Assembly: GCA_963732585.1 (NCBI GenBank)
Contig: CAVSZY010000005.1
Coordinates: forward strand, 514,426 to 578,425
From: WLMZ01 sp963732585
GTDB taxonomy: Bacteria; Actinomycetota; Acidimicrobiia; Acidimicrobiales; Ilumatobacteraceae
Reading direction: 5' to 3'
DNA length: 64,000 nucleotides
The translations under genes and the position numbers were made by a program. A model generated the notes under the pieces. That model was not told the origin of the DNA. It saw only the letters and a program-made list of their open reading frames with translations, and made no database searches. Of this stretch, positions 8,463 to 17,756 are shown in pieces; position 1 is the first letter of the stretch; each line of letters begins with the position of its first letter.

Positions 8463-8914
8463 CGCGGCAGGCGTGAACCCGGATCGGCGAGCAGCCCTTG
8501 GATCGACTCGGGTAACTCGCCCGAGAGCAAATGGGCCAAGGTGACGTGGTCCATCACGCTGCGGATCGCCGCACGCATCCCGACCCACAATTCGCCGAGG
8601 TGTTGTGAGGCCCCGCCATAGACGACGGATTCGGGTCGTTGGTGGGCGACCAGGGCGAGGGGACCATCGACAGCGCGGCTGACATCGGCAACCGTGATCG
8701 CCGCTGCGGGTCGGGCAAGTTCGTAACCGCCGGCGACCCCGCGGTGGCCAACGACCAGTCCACCTTGCGCCAGCTCACGCAGAATCGCCTCCAGGTAACG
8801 CCCGGGAAGGCCCTGCAGCTGTGCCAGTTCGTCACGACTCAGCCGCTTCGGCGCAGCCGCAGCCAACTCGAGCATGGCCCGCAGGGCGTAGTCGACTCGA
8901 GCTGGAATCTGCAT
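8459..8914 (-). CDS. Rrf2-family transcriptional regulator lacking cysteines
   Basis: A 151-residue DNA-binding protein. The N-terminal winged helix (MQIPARVDYALRAMLELA; LQGLPGRYLEAILRELAQGGLVVGHRG) is typical of Rrf2. No cysteine is present at all, so it cannot carry the Fe-S cluster of IscR or NsrR; it is closer in type to CymR, which controls sulfur metabolism in Firmicutes. The sulfhydrylase gene metY lies ~600 bases away, so a sulfur role is possible, but this is inference. Confidence 0.82.
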   Translation of the reverse strand: MQIPARVDYALRAMLELAAAAPKRLSRDELAQLQGLPGRYLEAILRELAQGGLVVGHRGVAGGYELARPAAAITVADVSRAVDGPLALVAHQRPESVVYGGASQHLGELWVGMRAAIRSVMDHVTLAHLLSGELPESIQGLLADPGSRLPR

Positions 8915-8929
8915 CGAAGGCCGTGGTTG

Positions 8930-9403
8930 TTAGCGCGGGCTGAAGCGGTAGGTGGAGTTGCCGTTGGCCAACATGCCGACGAAGGCAAGCAGAGCGAGCC
9001 CGCCCAGGATGATGCCCGCGAGCGCGAGACCAGCGCCGATCTGGCGGCCGCCGCTTTCGTTGACCTGCTTGCGTCCAATAACACCGAGGATCACGGCAGC
9101 GATCGAAAAGATCGGGATGCAACACAGAATCAGGCCGACTACGCCGCAGACCAACGAGGCAATGCACAGGCTGTTGTTGGTCGGCTTACCAGTATTGGAT
9201 GCGGGACCGCCCTGATAGGCGGGCGGTGGTGGCGGCATCGAACCTGGCATCGGGGGAGGCGGCGGAGCGCCCGGGGGGTTGGCAGGTCGTGGTGCGTTCG
9301 CCGGGTACGGCTGCGGGAACGGCGGTGGAACCGGCGGAACTGGCGGCGTCGATGGGGGAATCGGTGGCCATTGCGGCTGGTCACCGATGGGCGGTTCGCT
9401 CAT
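8930..9403 (-). CDS. DUF4190-type membrane protein with Pro-rich N-terminus
   Basis: A 157-residue protein. Residues 1-70 are a low-complexity Pro/Ala/Gly tail, probably cytoplasmic and disordered. Two hydrophobic segments follow (about residues 79-105 and 121-146), separated by a short GRKQVNESGGRQIG loop. This is the usual DUF4190 arrangement in actinomycetes. Function is unknown. The gene lies just upstream of the Rrf2 regulator on the same strand with a 15-base gap, so the two may be cotranscribed. Confidence 0.75.
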   Translation of the reverse strand: MSEPPIGDQPQWPPIPPSTPPVPPVPPPFPQPYPANAPRPANPPGAPPPPPMPGSMPPPPPAYQGGPASNTGKPTNNSLCIASLVCGVVGLILCCIPIFSIAAVILGVIGRKQVNESGGRQIGAGLALAGIILGGLALLAFVGMLANGNSTYRFSPR

Positions 9404-9520
9404 ACAGCTCCGACGTTAACGGCAGCGATTGAGCAACGTTGGCCAGCAGGTTAATCTGGCCTGCCGATCACCATCTTGCGGCGCTGCAACGCGCCGTGTC
9501 GCCAAAGGAGTCACAGCATC

Positions 9521-10831
9521 ATGAGTAACGCCGAATGGGGTTTCGAGACACGTCAAATCCATGTCGGCGGTGAGCCTGATCCGACGACAGGCGCCCGCGC
9601 CGTGCCGATCTATCAGACAACCAGCTATCAGTTCCGTGACACCGCCCACGCCGCCAATCTCTTTGCCTTGGCCGAGATCGGTAACATCTACACGCGGATC
9701 ATGAACCCGACGCAGCTGGCGTTGGAACAGCGCATCAACTCGCTCGAAGGTGGCTGCATGACCGCGGTCGGACTGCCCGGTTCTTTGGTCGTCGCCTCCG
9801 GTCAGGCCGCAGAGACGCTGGCGATCCTGACCCTGGTCGAAGCCGGCGGCCACATCGTTGCCTCGCCGTCGCTCTACGGCGGCACCTACAACCTGCTGCA
9901 CTACACGATGCCGAAGATGGGCATCGAGGTTACCTTCGTCGACGATCCGCACAATCTCGACAAGTGGCGGGCGGCGATCAAACCGAACACCAAGCTGTTC
10001 TTCGGCGAGGTGCTCGCCAACCCGCGCAACGACGTGTTCGACATCGAGGGCGTCAGCGCCATCGGTCACGAGAACGGCATCCCGTTGATGGTCGACAACA
10101 CCGTTGCCACGCCATATCTGATCCGCCCGTTGCAGTGGGGTGCCGACATCGTCGTGCACAGCCTGACCAAGTTCGCCGGTGGCCACGGCACCTCGATCGG
10201 CGGGGCGATCGTCGACGGCGGCACCTTCGATTATGCCGCCAGTGGTCGCTTCCCGAACATGACCGAGCCGGATCCGAGCTATCACGGCCTGCCCTACTTC
10301 CCGGCGCTCGGCCATGGCGCGTTCATCATCAAGGCCCGCGTGCAGATGCTGCGCGACATCGGCGCAGCGATCTCGCCGTTCAACTCCTTCCTCATCCTGC
10401 AAGGCTTGGAGACCTTGAGCCTGCGCATGGAGCGCCACTTCTCCAACGCCGACGCGGTCGCCGATTTCTTGGTCTCCAATCCCCACGTGGCCAGCGTCAA
10501 CTATGCCGGTCTTCCCGACAGCGCCTGGCATGACCGGGCGCTGCGCTATGGCGAGGGTCGGGGCTTCGGTTCGGTGCTGGCCTTCGAACTCAAGGGTGGC
10601 AAGGAAGCCGGCCAGAAGTTCGTCGAGGCACTGAGCCTGCATAGCCATGTCGCCAACATCGGTGACGTGCGCAGCTTGGTGATCCATCCGGCGAGCACCA
10701 CACACAGCCAGTTGACTCCGCAGGAGCAGGCCTTCTCGGGCGTGACGCCAGGGCTGGTTCGTCTCAGCGTTGGTCTGGAGACCATTACCGATATCCTCGC
10801 CGACCTCGCCCAGGGTTTCGCCGCCCTGTAA
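9521..10831 (+). CDS. metY: O-acetylhomoserine sulfhydrylase MetY
   Basis: PLP-dependent enzyme of 436 residues that makes homocysteine from O-acetylhomoserine and sulfide. The ATG at 9521 has AAAGGAG ten bases upstream; an in-frame ATG at 9476 has no such site. Visible family features: the N-terminal WGFETRQIHVGGEPD and YQTTSYQFRDTAHAA, a YTRIMNPTQ substrate loop, VDNTVATPYLIRPL, and the PLP-lysine motif SLTKFAGGHGTSIGG. The C-terminal GLVRLSVGLETITDILADL is normal. The gene stands alone and converges on the PAC2 gene. Confidence 0.93.
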   Translation: MSNAEWGFETRQIHVGGEPDPTTGARAVPIYQTTSYQFRDTAHAANLFALAEIGNIYTRIMNPTQLALEQRINSLEGGCMTAVGLPGSLVVASGQAAETLAILTLVEAGGHIVASPSLYGGTYNLLHYTMPKMGIEVTFVDDPHNLDKWRAAIKPNTKLFFGEVLANPRNDVFDIEGVSAIGHENGIPLMVDNTVATPYLIRPLQWGADIVVHSLTKFAGGHGTSIGGAIVDGGTFDYAASGRFPNMTEPDPSYHGLPYFPALGHGAFIIKARVQMLRDIGAAISPFNSFLILQGLETLSLRMERHFSNADAVADFLVSNPHVASVNYAGLPDSAWHDRALRYGEGRGFGSVLAFELKGGKEAGQKFVEALSLHSHVANIGDVRSLVIHPASTTHSQLTPQEQAFSGVTPGLVRLSVGLETITDILADLAQGFAAL

Positions 10832-10971
10832 CCCGCGGCGCGTGGTGGCGCTGGTGCAAGAACTGGTGAATGTCCGCTCTCGATCGGCCGCGTAGATCGT
10901 CTTGGAGCCTCAGGCGCCCAAGACGGCATGGATAGGCTCCGAGACGCGTACGAGCGGAACGTTTGGCCTGA

Positions 10972-11850
10972 TCAGGTGCTGCCCTCGCCGCCGTGTTCGC
11001 GCAGAAAACGTTCCAGGTCGGCGGCGAGATCCTCGCCGCTGGGCATCGCCGCCTCAACCTGCTGATCGAATTGCCGCTCGATCATGCGCACATAGGCCCC
11101 CGCTTGCTCGTCTTCGGCAACGGCTTCGTCGTGCAGCGACTGCCAGCGAACAATCTCATCCTCGAGGTTGCCGCTCCCGGTTGGAATCCCGAGCACGTGT
11201 TCAAGGTGGCGCAGCAAGGCCGCCGACGACTTCGGATGCTCGGCGTTGCCTAAGTAGTGCGGGACGCCGACGCGCAGCGAGATCGCCGACATGTCAAGAC
11301 GCTCAAGACGCTGCTGAAGGACCCCGATCACTCCGGTGATTCCCTGATACTGCGGCCGATGGAGACCCAACCGGCGAATCAATCCTTCATTGGTCGAGCT
11401 GCCGACGACCTGCGGCGTGCGCGTGTGCGGCACCGCGTCGGCCGTGGCCCCGATCGTCACCACCAGCTCACATTCCAGCTGCAAGCTCAGTGAGGTGATG
11501 CAGTCGCAAAAGGTGCTCCAACGAACGTGCGGTTCCACGCCGCACAGCAGCACGAGGTCGTGGGCCTTACCGGGGAAACGGACGATACGAAAATCGTTCG
11601 ACGGCCAGCGGATCTGGCGCTGTTCGTCATCGTCGAACCACACCTCGGGGCGCTCCTGGGTGAAGTCGTAAAACGGGTCGGGGTCGATACTGGCCACGAT
11701 CGGCGCAACCCGATCTTGCAGCAGGCACTCCAACGCCCCCGTTGCCGCGCCGCTGGCATCAAACCAGCCGGTCAAGGCAACGACCATCACCGGGTGGTTA
11801 AGCGGCGTCAGCCCGTCGGTGTGGGTGGTCAGCACCTCATCGAAACGCAC
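10972..11850 (-). CDS. PAC2-family protein
   Basis: A 292-residue cytoplasmic protein starting MRFDEVLTTHTDGLTPLNHP, with MVVALTGWFDASGAATGA, the conserved N-terminal PAC2 strand-helix. PAC2 proteins are related to eukaryotic proteasome assembly chaperones; the actinobacterial members are common but not characterised. The C-terminal ~60 residues are charged and helical. It starts 6 bases after the serC stop on the same strand, so the two genes probably share a transcript. The 140 bases to its right (10832-10971) are noncoding and unremarkable. Confidence 0.82.
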   Translation of the reverse strand: MRFDEVLTTHTDGLTPLNHPVMVVALTGWFDASGAATGALECLLQDRVAPIVASIDPDPFYDFTQERPEVWFDDDEQRQIRWPSNDFRIVRFPGKAHDLVLLCGVEPHVRWSTFCDCITSLSLQLECELVVTIGATADAVPHTRTPQVVGSSTNEGLIRRLGLHRPQYQGITGVIGVLQQRLERLDMSAISLRVGVPHYLGNAEHPKSSAALLRHLEHVLGIPTGSGNLEDEIVRWQSLHDEAVAEDEQAGAYVRMIERQFDQQVEAAMPSGEDLAADLERFLREHGGEGST

Positions 11851-11856
11851 GTTGGT

Positions 11857-12993
11857 TCAGCCCTGCAGTTGGGCGACGACGTGGTCGATGCAGTGCACAA
11901 GCGCAGCCACATCGGCGGTATCGATCGCCGGAAACATGCCGACGCGTAGTTGGTTGCGGCCGAGCTTGCGGTAGCTGTCGGTGTCGACGACACCGTTGGC
12001 CCGCAGCGCTGAGCACACGTCGTTGGCGTCGACGCCGTCGATGTCGATGGTGCCGACGACCTCGGAACGCTTGGCGCTATCGGTGACGAAAGGCGTGGCG
12101 AAAGGCGACTTCTCGGCCCAGTTGTACAAGACGTTGGACGACAAGACGCTGCGGTTGTTGGCCCATTCCAGACCGCCGTGGGCCAGCATCCACTGCACCT
12201 GCTCGTTGAGTAAGACCAGTGTCGCCAGCGCCGGGGTGTTGTAGGTCTGATTGGCGACGCTGTTGGTCAGGGCGATGTTCAGATCGAGCGACGCCGGCAC
12301 CCAACGGTCGCTGGCCGAAAGCTCGCGAATGCGCTCCAAGGCCCGAGGCGAACAGGCCGCAAGCCACAAACCGCCATCGCTGGCGAAACATTTTTGCGGC
12401 GCGAAGTAGTAGACGTCGACCTGGGCCGGATCCCACAACAGGCCACCGGCTGCGGAGGTGGCATCGACGACAACCAGGGCATCGGCGTCGGCCCCGGCGG
12501 GGCGCAGCAAGGGCATCATCACGCCGGTTGATGTTTCGTTGTGGGTCAGCGCGTAGACGTCGGCGCCATCGATAGCGCCGAGCGTTGGATGGTCGCCCGG
12601 GGTGCTGGAAACCACCGTTGGTTGGCCGAGGTGCGGCGCCGCGGCAGCGGCCTCGGCGAACTTCGAGGAGAACTCGCCGAACACGGCGTGCACGCTGTGG
12701 TTGCGGATCAAACCGAAGGTGGCGATGTCCCAAAACACCGTCGACCCGCCGTTGCCGAGCAGGATTTCCCAGCCATCTGGCAGGTTGAACAGATCCGTCA
12801 ACCCCTGGCGAACCGAGCCGACCAAGTTCTTCACCGGGGCTTGGCGATGGCTGGTGCCGAGCACGCCGGCCATCGTCGAGGTCAGCGCGGCGAGCTGCTC
12901 GGGACGAACCTTGGAGGGCCCACAGCCGAAACGCCCATCTACGGGCAGGATCGAGGCCGGAATCGATATTGATCGTGGGTCTTGCTGATTCAC
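11857..12993 (-). CDS. serC: Phosphoserine aminotransferase SerC (actinobacterial type)
   Basis: A 378-residue PLP enzyme converting 3-phosphohydroxypyruvate and glutamate to phosphoserine in serine synthesis. The N-terminus DGRFGCGPSKVRPEQLAAL and LGTSHRQAPVKNLVGSVR are typical of the mycobacterial-type SerC. The PLP lysine lies in YYFAPQKCFASDGG, and THNETSTGV is the phosphate/cofactor loop. The start lies only ~10 bases from the divergent aminotransferase start, so the two promoters must overlap the opposite genes. Confidence 0.92.
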   Translation of the reverse strand: MNQQDPRSISIPASILPVDGRFGCGPSKVRPEQLAALTSTMAGVLGTSHRQAPVKNLVGSVRQGLTDLFNLPDGWEILLGNGGSTVFWDIATFGLIRNHSVHAVFGEFSSKFAEAAAAAPHLGQPTVVSSTPGDHPTLGAIDGADVYALTHNETSTGVMMPLLRPAGADADALVVVDATSAAGGLLWDPAQVDVYYFAPQKCFASDGGLWLAACSPRALERIRELSASDRWVPASLDLNIALTNSVANQTYNTPALATLVLLNEQVQWMLAHGGLEWANNRSVLSSNVLYNWAEKSPFATPFVTDSAKRSEVVGTIDIDGVDANDVCSALRANGVVDTDSYRKLGRNQLRVGMFPAIDTADVAALVHCIDHVVAQLQG

Positions 12994-13002
12994 TATGTCA
13001 GC

Positions 13003-14238
13003 ATGTCAGCTATGAGTTCGTCTTCCTCTTTAGGTTTTGTTTCCCCCCGCCGCGCCTCGGCACGCCTGGCTGCGATCGCCGAATCGGCGACCCTGGCTGT
13101 CGATGCCAAGGCCAAAGCCTTGAAGGCCAAGGGCGAAAATGTCATCGGTTTCGGCGCTGGGGAGCCCGACTTTGCTACCCCCGAGCACATCGTCGAGGCC
13201 GCCGTGCGCGCTTGTCGCGACCCGAAGAACCATCGCTACACCCCGGCCGCCGGGTTGCCGGAATTGCGTGAGGCGATCGCCGTCAAGACGATGCGTGACA
13301 GCGGTTTTCAGACGACGGCGAATCAGGTCTTGGTCACCTGCGGCGGTAAGCATGCGGTATACACCGCGTTCGCCGCACTGTGCGATCCGGGCGACGAAGT
13401 GATCGTGCCGGCGCCGTATTGGACCACCTATCCGGAGGCGATCACCCTCGCTGGTGGCGTCCCGGTGGTCATCGACACGGACGAAGAGACCTGCTTTCGG
13501 GTCACCGTTGAACAGCTGGAAGCTGCTTATACGGCACGCACTAAGGTGTTGCTCTTCGTCTCGCCGGATAACCCCTCCGGTGCCGTTTACTCACCTGAGG
13601 AGGTCGAGGCGATCGGCCGTTGGGCCGTGAGCAAGGGCGTGTGGGTGATCACCGACGAGATCTATGAGCACCTGACCTATGGCCCGCACCGTTTCGTGTC
13701 GATGCCGACCGTTGTTCCCGAATTGGCCGACCAATGCCTGATCGTCAACGGTGTCGCTAAGACCTATGCGATGACCGGCTGGCGGGTGGGTTGGATGATC
13801 GGACCGAGCGACGTGATGAAAGCGGCGATCAACTTCCAATCGCACGCCACGTCCAATGTCTCCAATGTCGCCCAGCAGGCTGCGCTCGCCGCCGTTAGCG
13901 GCGACCTCGCCGCGGTGCACATGATGCGCACGGCGTTCGAGCGACGCGGCGGGATCATGCACAAGATGCTCACCGAGATCCCCGGGGTCACCTGCATCGA
14001 GCCGCAGGGTGCCTTCTACTGTTTCGCCAACATGAGCGGGTTGCTCGGCACAACCCTCAGCGGTCACCAGGCGGCGAACACGATGCAGCTCGCCGACATC
14101 ATCCTTGAGCAGGCCAAGGTGGCCTTCGTTCCCGGCGAGGCCTTCGGTGCCCCCGGCTACGCCCGCTTCTCCTTCGCCATGGGCGACGACGACATGATCG
14201 AGGGCATCCGGAGAATCGGCGAGTTCGTCACCGGTTGA
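13003..14238 (+). CDS. aspB: Aspartate aminotransferase, class I PLP enzyme
   Basis: About 411 residues. Several Met codons are clustered (12982, 13003, 13012); I prefer 13003 because 12982 overlaps serC. Fold-type I features in order: GFGAGEPDFATPEHI (substrate loop), RYTPAAGLPELREAI, NPSGAVYS, TDEIYEHLTYG and the PLP-lysine motif NGVAKTYAMTGWRVGW. This matches the AspB/AspC subgroup Ib. The 3' end overlaps the convergent ThDP-enzyme gene by 11 bases. Confidence 0.9.
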   Translation: MSAMSSSSSLGFVSPRRASARLAAIAESATLAVDAKAKALKAKGENVIGFGAGEPDFATPEHIVEAAVRACRDPKNHRYTPAAGLPELREAIAVKTMRDSGFQTTANQVLVTCGGKHAVYTAFAALCDPGDEVIVPAPYWTTYPEAITLAGGVPVVIDTDEETCFRVTVEQLEAAYTARTKVLLFVSPDNPSGAVYSPEEVEAIGRWAVSKGVWVITDEIYEHLTYGPHRFVSMPTVVPELADQCLIVNGVAKTYAMTGWRVGWMIGPSDVMKAAINFQSHATSNVSNVAQQAALAAVSGDLAAVHMMRTAFERRGGIMHKMLTEIPGVTCIEPQGAFYCFANMSGLLGTTLSGHQAANTMQLADIILEQAKVAFVPGEAFGAPGYARFSFAMGDDDMIEGIRRIGEFVTG

Positions 14239-15946
14239 CGAGGTCGTCCATCGTCGTGCGCGTGGTCACAATACGCGGGTCGAGCTTGAGATGGATCAGC
14301 GTCGGTCTGCCGGCGGTGGCGGCGTCGGCGAAGATCGGGGTGAACGCCTCGGTCGTTTCGACGCGTGCCGCCCGCCACCCGTAGGCCTTGGCCAGCGCAG
14401 CGAAATCGGGATTGAACAGGTCGGTGGCGCTGTGGCGCTGTGGGTAGGCCCGTTGCTGGTGCATGCGGATCGTGCCGTATACGCCGTTGTCGACGACGAC
14501 CATCACCAAGCGGGTCGCCCCGTAAGCGCTCGCTGTCGCCAGTTCCTGGCCGGTCATCAAGAAGTCGCCGTCGCCGGAGACGTTGACCACCAGGCGATCG
14601 GGGAACTGCAAGGACGCAGCGATCGCCGCTGGCACGCCGTAACCCATCGCCCCCGATGTCGGCGCGAGTTGGCTGCGGCCGAAATGATGCAACGGGCTGT
14701 AGCGACAGTAGCGGTGGAGCCAACCGCTGAAGTTGCCGGCACCGTTGACCCACATCGTGTCCGGCGGGGCCAGGTATTGCATCGTGTTGACCACCGCGGC
14801 CATGTCGAGTGGGGCCATCGGCTGAGCGATGAGATTGGCTTGGTAGTCGTCGTGCGCATCTTCGGTCCAATCCACCCAAGGCACCGACGTTGGCGCTGGC
14901 AGCGCGGACAGCGACGGTGCCGCTGCGGCCATCGATGCCTGCACCAGCAGGTCGGCGGCATAGACCTTGCCGAGTTCGTCGGCGCCAGCGTGGATGTGGA
15001 TCAGACGCTGCCTGGGACGCGGCGCTTCCAGCAACGTGTAGCCACCGGTGGTCATCTCCCCAAGGCGGGGCCCGATCGCCACGATCAGATCGGCCTCGCC
15101 GATACGGGCGGCCAGCCGGGGATTGATACCGATGCCGACGTCACCGGCGTAGTTCTCGTGGCGGTTGTCGAACAGGTCTTGGAAACGGAAGGCGCAGGCC
15201 ACGGGCAGGCACCACTCCTCGCTGAAATCCTGGAGAGAGCGCGTCGCCTCAGGCGTCCATCCGCTGCCGCCAGCGATGACCAGCGGGCGTTGCGCAGCAC
15301 GCAACATGGCGCCGACGCCATCGATTGCCGACGGTTGCGGCCAGGCGTGTGCCGGCTCGGCACGCGGCAACGGCGGCGCGGCGGTCAGCGTGGTCAACAT
15401 GGTCTCCGGCAAGACCACGACGACCGGGCCGGGGCGGCCCTGCATCGCGGTGTGGAAGGCCCGCGAAACATACTCCGGCAGGCGGTCCGGGTCGTGCACC
15501 TCGCCGACCCATTTGGCCATACCTAACGTTCCCGGGCCGAACATGTGCCCGTAGTCGACCTCTTGAAAGGCCTCCCGGTCGCGCTGGTCGGCGGCGACTT
15601 GGCCGATGAACAGCACCAGTGGGGTGCTGTCTTGGAAGGCGGTATGTAGTCCGACGGCGGCGTTCGAGGCCCCCGGACCGCGGGTGACGAAGCACACTCC
15701 CGGTCGCCCGGACATCTTGCCACTGGCCTCGGCCATGAACGCCGCGCCGCTCTCTTGGCGACAGGACACGAAGTCGATCTGGCCCTGGCGCTCAAAGAAG
15801 CCGTCGAGGACCGCCAGATAGCTCTCCCCAGGGACGCCGAAACAGGTGGTCACCCCCTGGGCGATGAGGCAATCGACGAGCAGGTGCCCGGCGAGGCGGG
15901 TTGCATCGGGCGTCGGTGTTGGTGTTGGCGTGCTCACGTCCACCAC
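14228..15946 (-). CDS. Thiamine pyrophosphate-dependent enzyme, acetolactate synthase-like
   Basis: 572 residues with all three ThDP-enzyme domains. The PYR domain carries CFGVPGESYLAVLDG and SCRQESGAAFMAEASGK (catalytic Glu). The central domain follows, and the PP domain carries NVSGDGDFLMTGQEL. The GTG start overlaps the cobS 3' end by 13 bases, so the gene is the last of the cob operon. The residues beside the catalytic Glu differ from IlvB, so this is not a second biosynthetic IlvB by simple reading. It may be an anaplerotic acetolactate synthase, a 2-oxoacid decarboxylase or a sulfo-compound lyase. A PTPTPTP stretch near the N-terminus is a short coding repeat. Confidence 0.75.
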   Translation of the reverse strand: MVDVSTPTPTPTPDATRLAGHLLVDCLIAQGVTTCFGVPGESYLAVLDGFFERQGQIDFVSCRQESGAAFMAEASGKMSGRPGVCFVTRGPGASNAAVGLHTAFQDSTPLVLFIGQVAADQRDREAFQEVDYGHMFGPGTLGMAKWVGEVHDPDRLPEYVSRAFHTAMQGRPGPVVVVLPETMLTTLTAAPPLPRAEPAHAWPQPSAIDGVGAMLRAAQRPLVIAGGSGWTPEATRSLQDFSEEWCLPVACAFRFQDLFDNRHENYAGDVGIGINPRLAARIGEADLIVAIGPRLGEMTTGGYTLLEAPRPRQRLIHIHAGADELGKVYAADLLVQASMAAAAPSLSALPAPTSVPWVDWTEDAHDDYQANLIAQPMAPLDMAAVVNTMQYLAPPDTMWVNGAGNFSGWLHRYCRYSPLHHFGRSQLAPTSGAMGYGVPAAIAASLQFPDRLVVNVSGDGDFLMTGQELATASAYGATRLVMVVVDNGVYGTIRMHQQRAYPQRHSATDLFNPDFAALAKAYGWRAARVETTEAFTPIFADAATAGRPTLIHLKLDPRIVTTRTTMDDLVNR

Positions 15947-16710
15947 ACGGTTCTACCGGCAACGAGACCGCTGGCGACGATCAGAATCAGGCATTCGCCG
16001 ACCTGCTCACAGGCCCCAAGGACATCGCCGCTGATGCCGCCGATCTTGCGTCGCGCCCACCAACCGATGCCGATGGCGGCACAAAGCGCCGCAGCAGCGA
16101 AGGGTCCGACCCACCATCCGCAGACCGCAGCGGTGATCGCCGCGGCGGCGGCGATACCGACGATCGCCGGAGCGCGCCGCAACGACCGGGTGTAGTCGGC
16201 GCCGAGTCCGGCACTGAGTCCAGCATCGTCGGCGCCGGCCAGCGGGGCGGCGAGCATCAGCCCAACGGCACTGGCACGAGCCAAGCAGTGCGCGGCGATG
16301 AGGCAGGCGACGACATTGGCCGCGGACGTCGGGGCGATTGCCCCGACAGCCAACGCCCGAATCAGGATCGATCCGCTGAGTGCGGCGACGCCGTAGGAGC
16401 CGTGGAGCGGGTCCTTGAGGATCCGCAGCCGTTGGTCCGGGTCCCAGCCGCCGACGAAGGCATCGGCGACATCGGCCAACCCGTCCTCGTGAAACGCTCC
16501 GGTGATCACCACGCCGAGCAGCACGGCGCAACACCCGGCGACCGTGGCTGGAACGAGATCGCTGAGCCCGGCGGCGACACCACCGATGATCGCCCCCAAC
16601 ACGACCCCAACGATGGGGAACCAGGGCACGGCGGCGTTCAGTGACGGCTCGCGGCGCGCCCGGATCGGGACTCGCGTCAAAAAGATGATCGCCGATCGCA
16701 GGTTGTTCAC
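15934..16710 (-). CDS. cobS: Adenosylcobinamide-GDP ribazoletransferase CobS
   Basis: Integral membrane enzyme that joins adenosylcobinamide-GDP with alpha-ribazole to give adenosylcobalamin. I set the start at the GTG at 16710, which overlaps the cobT stop (GTGA); an ATG at 16752 lies inside cobT. The 258 residues begin with NNLRSAIIFLTRVPI. The conserved GAFHEDGLADVADAFVGG motif holds the Asp/Glu metal ligands, followed by LKDPLHGSYGV. Six or more hydrophobic helices follow. Confidence 0.93.
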   Translation of the reverse strand: MNNLRSAIIFLTRVPIRARREPSLNAAVPWFPIVGVVLGAIIGGVAAGLSDLVPATVAGCCAVLLGVVITGAFHEDGLADVADAFVGGWDPDQRLRILKDPLHGSYGVAALSGSILIRALAVGAIAPTSAANVVACLIAAHCLARASAVGLMLAAPLAGADDAGLSAGLGADYTRSLRRAPAIVGIAAAAAITAAVCGWWVGPFAAAALCAAIGIGWWARRKIGGISGDVLGACEQVGECLILIVASGLVAGRTVWWT

Positions 16711-17737
16711 TGGGCCGACTGCTGCGGATCTGATGGAGGCGCCCCGAACCACTCGTCGAAGGTCGGTACCTCGCTGATACCTGCACAGGCCATGGCGATC
16801 AGTGGCACCGCAGCCATCGCCCCGCTGCCCTCACCGAGGCGCATCTCCAGGTCGAGCAACGGCACTTTGCCGAGCCGCTCCAACAACCGGCGATGGCCAG
16901 GTTCTGCCGAACAGTGGCCGACCAAGCAGTGCTCGATCGCCGTCGGATTGGCGACCACCAGCGGGAGCGCCGCGGCGGTGACGACGTAGCCGTCGATAAC
17001 CACCGGCAGGTGGCGGTGGCGGGCAGCGACGATCGCCGCGGTCATCGCCACCAACTCGGCACCGCCGACCTCGCGCAGCACCTCGAAGGGGTCGAGGACG
17101 CCAACGATGCGATCGACGGCGACGCGTACTGCGTCACGCTTGCGGGTCAGACCGTCGTCGTCCACGCCGGTGCCCCGGCCGACCCAGGCAGCCACTTCGC
17201 CGCCCCCCAACGCGGCGGCCACTGCTGCCGCCGCAGTGGTGTTACCGATACCCATTTCGCCGAGCACCAAGAGGTCGGCGTCGAGCCCTTCGACAGCTTC
17301 GCGACCGGCCGTGATCGCCGCCGCGAACCGTTCGCCAGTCAGCGCCGACTCGAAACGGATATCACCGGTGGGATTGCCGACGCCCACGTCGATTGCCTCC
17401 ACGGTTGCCCCGGCGACGTGGGCAAAGGCGGTGATCGTGCTCCGACCGGCGCGGTAGGCGGCGAGCATCGCCGCGGTGACATCGATCGGGTAGTTGCTGA
17501 CGCCCGCCGCCGTCACCCCGTGGTCGGCGGCGAAGATCAGCGCGGCCGGGCGCCGAATGGCCGGGCGGTCGTTGCCCTGCCAGCCAGCAGCCCAGGCCGC
17601 GACCTCGTCGAGGCGGGCCAGCGCGCCCGTCGGGCGCAGGATCACCGCTGCGCGGGCTGACGGACGGCGTCGTGCGCCCGCTCATCGCGGGCAGGCATTG
17701 AAGCGACGTGGTCGCGCAGCCAGCTGAGCGGGTCCAT
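16707..17737 (-). CDS. cobT: Nicotinate-nucleotide-dimethylbenzimidazole phosphoribosyltransferase CobT (one apparent frameshift)
   Basis: Makes alpha-ribazole-5'-phosphate for the lower cobalamin ligand. The true start appears to be the ATG at 17737, preceded by GGAGGGAACTGTG. It reads MDPLSWLRDHVASMPARDER; the frame then breaks near 17646, where one base seems missing in CAGCGGTGATC, and continues ILRPTGALARLDEVAAW. Diagnostic parts: FAADHGVTAAGVS, GEMGIGNTTAAAAV, and EMRLGEGSGAMAAV with the catalytic Glu. Without the break the length is the usual ~340. It lies 19 bases downstream of cobU and is coupled to cobS. Confidence 0.9.
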
Positions 17738-17756
17738 CACAGTTCCCTCCGGGTGG

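Noticed and set aside
9416..10705. Long minus-strand ORF opposite metY
   Set aside because: Antisense shadow of a strongly conserved gene; no ribosome site or domain.
10900..10960. Inverted repeat GGAGCCT...AGGCTCC between metY and the PAC2 gene as a terminator
   Set aside because: The loop is too long and there is no U run or G/C-rich compact stem.
14291..15526. Long plus-strand ORF opposite the ThDP enzyme
   Set aside because: Composition (Arg, Gly, His, Gln) is that of an antisense frame; no motif; the minus strand carries a full ThDP-enzyme domain set.
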